From Bacteroidota bacterium (GTDB taxonomy: Bacteria > Bacteroidota > Bacteroidia > Chitinophagales > Chitinophagaceae): 16,107 bases of DNA. The stretch is from contig JAEZRL010000426.1 of NCBI GenBank assembly GCA_023440945.1, positions 1-16,107 on the forward strand, given 5' to 3'. The position numbers and the translations under genes are program-made. A model generated the notes under the pieces. The model was given only the letters and a program-made list of their open reading frames with translations, searched no databases and was not told the DNA's origin. Below are positions 14,176 through 16,107 of this stretch, piece after piece (within the stretch, counting starts at the first letter, position 1; each line of letters starts with the position of its first letter).

Positions 14176-14883
14176 ATGACTCCTTTTATCAGTGAAATTA
14201 CAGGCACGGCTGTTCTTATTACCCTTGGCGATGGCGTTGTTGCAAATGTTATTTTAAACAAGACAAAAGGCTATAATGGCGGACTTATCTCTATCACTTT
14301 TGGATGGGCTATTGCAGTGTTTGTAGGGGTGTATATAAGTGCGGCCGCAAGTGGCGGACATTTAAATCCTGCCGTAACAGTCGCACTGGCGGCAGCGGGA
14401 AAATTTCCCTGGGCTGATGTTCCTTCTTATATTCTTGCACAATTTATTGGAGCGATGATCGGTGCCTTTCTTGTTTGGATAGCTTACAAACAACATTTTG
14501 ATGAGACGGAAAACGCTGATATAAAACTTGGTGTTTTTTGTACAGCACCTGCACAACGTAACGCGAGATATAATTTTGCAACAGAATTTATAGGGACTTT
14601 TATTTTTATGCTTGCTGTGTTCTTTATTATGAAACCTACTTCAGATCTTGGCGCATTAGATGCTTTACCTGTTGCTTTAGTAGTGTTGGGTATTGGTTTG
14701 AGTTTAGGCGGACCGACAGGTTATGCTATTAATCCTGCAAGAGATCTTGGTCCGCGCATCATGCACTTTATCTTACCCATAAAAAATAAAAGAGACAGCG
14801 ACTGGAGTTATAGCTGGATTCCTGTTTTTGCTCCTCTTGCCGGTGCTTTACTTGCAGCCTTTGTTTATGGATGGATCAATTGA
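14176..14883 (+). CDS. glpF: Glycerol facilitator (MIP/aquaporin family channel)
   Basis: The 235-residue protein has six predicted membrane segments and two half-helices bearing NPA boxes: HLNPAVT (Asn64-Pro65-Ala66) and AINPARDLGPR (Asn186-Pro187-Ala188). The Asp190 after the second NPA-Arg marks the glyceroporin branch over water-only aquaporins. Selectivity-filter residues by eye are Trp44 (FGWAIAV), Arg189 and Tyr183 (TGYAINPAR), the last where E. coli GlpF has Phe200. It sits in the inner membrane and should let glycerol diffuse in for capture by GlpK just upstream. It is slightly short compared with E. coli GlpF, with tight loops. Its stop is 14 bases from the end of the convergent DUF5683 gene. 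Confidence 0.92.
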   Translation: MTPFISEITGTAVLITLGDGVVANVILNKTKGYNGGLISITFGWAIAVFVGVYISAAASGGHLNPAVTVALAAAGKFPWADVPSYILAQFIGAMIGAFLVWIAYKQHFDETENADIKLGVFCTAPAQRNARYNFATEFIGTFIFMLAVFFIMKPTSDLGALDALPVALVVLGIGLSLGGPTGYAINPARDLGPRIMHFILPIKNKRDSDWSYSWIPVFAPLAGALLAAFVYGWIN

Positions 14884-14897
14884 TAATGATTAATAAC

Positions 14898-15575
14898 TCA
14901 ATCTACTTTCAATTCTTTATGGGCAGGTGTTTTAAAATTCAACACAAAGCCGATGCCCGGTTTGTTTGTGAATGAATTGAAGGTAGGCTTAACACGCAAA
15001 GTAAGATCGTCACTTACATCAAACTCTTTCAGATGGCCGAAAACCGTGGCATCAGCAACATTTACACCCCAAAGAATAAAAAAATAAAGCAATGAATAGT
15101 CTTTGTTGCGTTTGAATTCGTTGCGATAATTCTGCAGACTTGATAAACTAAGATAACCGGTATCTGTCCGCAGTTTAGAATCAATCTTAGGGAGACCTGA
15201 ACTATCTTTCAAAAATGTTGCATTATAGACTGCATTATAAGCAAACTTTGTTTTTTTGTACCACTTATCGTTATAAAAATACAGTGATGCGGGAATAGCT
15301 AAAGCGCCATACACAATTGGTATTTTCCAGTATTGACGATTATAAGCCTGACCCCAACCCGGAAGAATGGCAGAGCGTATCGTTGCCTTATGTGGATCGT
15401 GATGTTTTTTTACAACTGTATCTGTTTTAATAACTGGAGTTGTATCACTTACAATTACACGATTGCTGTCCTGGAACAAAGGTTTTGCTTCAGAAGTTGA
15501 GATGGTATCCTGCGCAAAAGATAGTTCTGCAAAAAAAACAAGGCAGGTTGATATGAACAATGCGGCAAATCTCAT
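14898..15575 (-). CDS. DUF5683 domain-containing protein
   Basis: The 225-residue product has a signal peptide (MRFAALFISTCLVFFAELSFA, likely cleaved after Ala21), a Ser/Thr-rich linker to about residue 60, then the DUF5683 signature SAILPGWGQAYNRQYWKIPI at 68-87, followed by a hydrophobic segment (VYGALAIPASLYFY). A second hydrophobic stretch is YSLLYFFILWGVNVADATVF. The C-terminal part ends with PGIGFVLNFKT. The family is found in Bacteroidota envelopes and has no assigned function. Its ATG lies five bases after the parB stop, so the two are in one operon, an arrangement I recall as common in this phylum. Confidence 0.88.
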   Translation of the reverse strand: MRFAALFISTCLVFFAELSFAQDTISTSEAKPLFQDSNRVIVSDTTPVIKTDTVVKKHHDPHKATIRSAILPGWGQAYNRQYWKIPIVYGALAIPASLYFYNDKWYKKTKFAYNAVYNATFLKDSSGLPKIDSKLRTDTGYLSLSSLQNYRNEFKRNKDYSLLYFFILWGVNVADATVFGHLKEFDVSDDLTLRVKPTFNSFTNKPGIGFVLNFKTPAHKELKVD

Positions 15576-15580
15576 AATTA

Positions 15581-16107
15581 CTAACCGGGCTGCACATTCA
15601 TCAGGTCTAATATCTTATTCAATTCATCCAGAGAATAATATTCTATGCTTATGCTTCCGTAACCTTTTTTATTGTGAGCCAGTTTTACTTTTGTTCCAAA
15701 ATGTGATGCTAAATTATCTTCTATTCGTTTGTAGGCGGGAAGCAGCATCGGTTTTACCGCAGTTTTAACATCACCCTTTTCTGCTTTATAAAGATTTCGA
15801 ACAAGCTCTTCTGTTTGCCTGACATTCAATCCTTTCTCCTGAATTTCTTTAAACACATACAACTGTTTATCAACTGTATCAATGTTTATCAAAGCTCTTG
15901 CATGACCCATCGTTATAGCGCCGTTGCGAACAGCCAATTGAATATCCGGCGGAAGTTTTAATAAACGTATATAATTGGTAACGGTGCTTCTCTCCTTGCC
16001 CATTCTTTCTGCAACCTGTTCCTGTGTGTAATTCAGTTCGTCCATCATGCGTTTATAACTCAACCCAATTTCAATCGCATTTAAGTCTTCACGTTGCAGA
16101 TTTTCCA
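15581..16107 (-). CDS. parB: ParB/RepB/Spo0J family partition protein, 5' end outside the window
   Basis: The minus-strand frame is open through the right edge and reads ENLQREDLNAIEIGLSYKRM, the end of the ParB nuclease-like (CTP-binding) domain, box ENLQREDLN. The helix-turn-helix follows as YTQEQVAERMGKERSTVTNY with IRLLKLP and AITMGHARALI, which bind parS. The rest is the linker and a dimerisation domain ending in LDELNKILDLMNVQPG. ParB loads on parS and works with ParA and SMC in chromosome segregation. Only the last 175 or so residues are present. A TTG at 16063 is not a real start, since coding similarity continues upstream of it. No parS site is seen within the window. Confidence 0.92.
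   Translation of the reverse strand, partial: ENLQREDLNAIEIGLSYKRMMDELNYTQEQVAERMGKERSTVTNYIRLLKLPPDIQLAVRNGAITMGHARALINIDTVDKQLYVFKEIQEKGLNVRQTEELVRNLYKAEKGDVKTAVKPMLLPAYKRIEDNLASHFGTKVKLAHNKKGYGSISIEYYSLDELNKILDLMNVQPG

Noticed and set aside
15463..15768. 101-residue plus-strand ORF across the DUF5683/parB junction
   Set aside because: It spans the ends of two clear minus-strand genes and has no family-like features.
1..16107. CRISPR array, complete insertion sequence, toxin-antitoxin pair or phage genes
   Set aside because: No regularly spaced direct repeats, no transposase with terminal inverted repeats, and no recognisable defence or phage proteins were found on either strand.

Overview
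The window looks like chromosomal DNA of an AT-rich member of the Bacteroidota, most likely Chitinophagaceae or a close relative. I infer this from gene content and order (miaB, a sigma-54-type activator, lptE, an acidic TPR-like protein and secG in one run; DUF3078 and DUF5683 proteins; parB next to DUF5683), from several matches to the Bacteroidota promoter form (TTTG, about 19 bases, TAnnTTTG), and from A-rich leaders in place of strong Shine-Dalgarno sites. I could not run a database search, so the lineage is an inference.

Layout. Positions 1-2086 are the right end of a decaying integrated element. It holds a frameshifted DUF3945-type mobile-element protein, a small winged-helix-like protein, a 53-residue ORF, and a large serine recombinase broken by a stop codon and an internal deletion. 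The last codons of the recombinase run antisense through a tRNA-Lys(TTT) gene, which marks that tRNA as the attachment site. Positions 2227-3876 hold an SDR oxidoreductase followed by a SAM-hydrolase-fold (DUF62) protein that seems to lack the canonical catalytic triad. A DUF3078 outer-membrane protein (minus strand) is divergent from miaB. From miaB to secG (5127-10180) the genes read in one direction and combine tRNA modification, a regulator, LPS transport and protein export; a clear intrinsic terminator follows secG. The RNase P RNA gene follows, then a conserved small protein of 95 residues. On the minus strand come an unlisted 58-residue membrane protein and an M23 peptidase with a frameshift at a run of seven A. 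The glpK-glpF pair (12587-14883) takes up and phosphorylates glycerol. The window ends with DUF5683 and a parB gene cut by the edge, both on the minus strand.

What stands out. The serine recombinase/tRNA overlap is the clearest mobile-DNA story. An intergenic repeat with an odd-centred palindrome (TTGCGACGCAA) occurs in two good copies plus one partial copy. The lptE signal peptide is encoded by four 7-base repeat units, so a unit gain or loss would break the frame. GlpK has Glu where the family's catalytic Asp is expected. I see no CRISPR array, no complete transposon and no obvious defence or biosynthetic system; most of the window is ordinary core genome.
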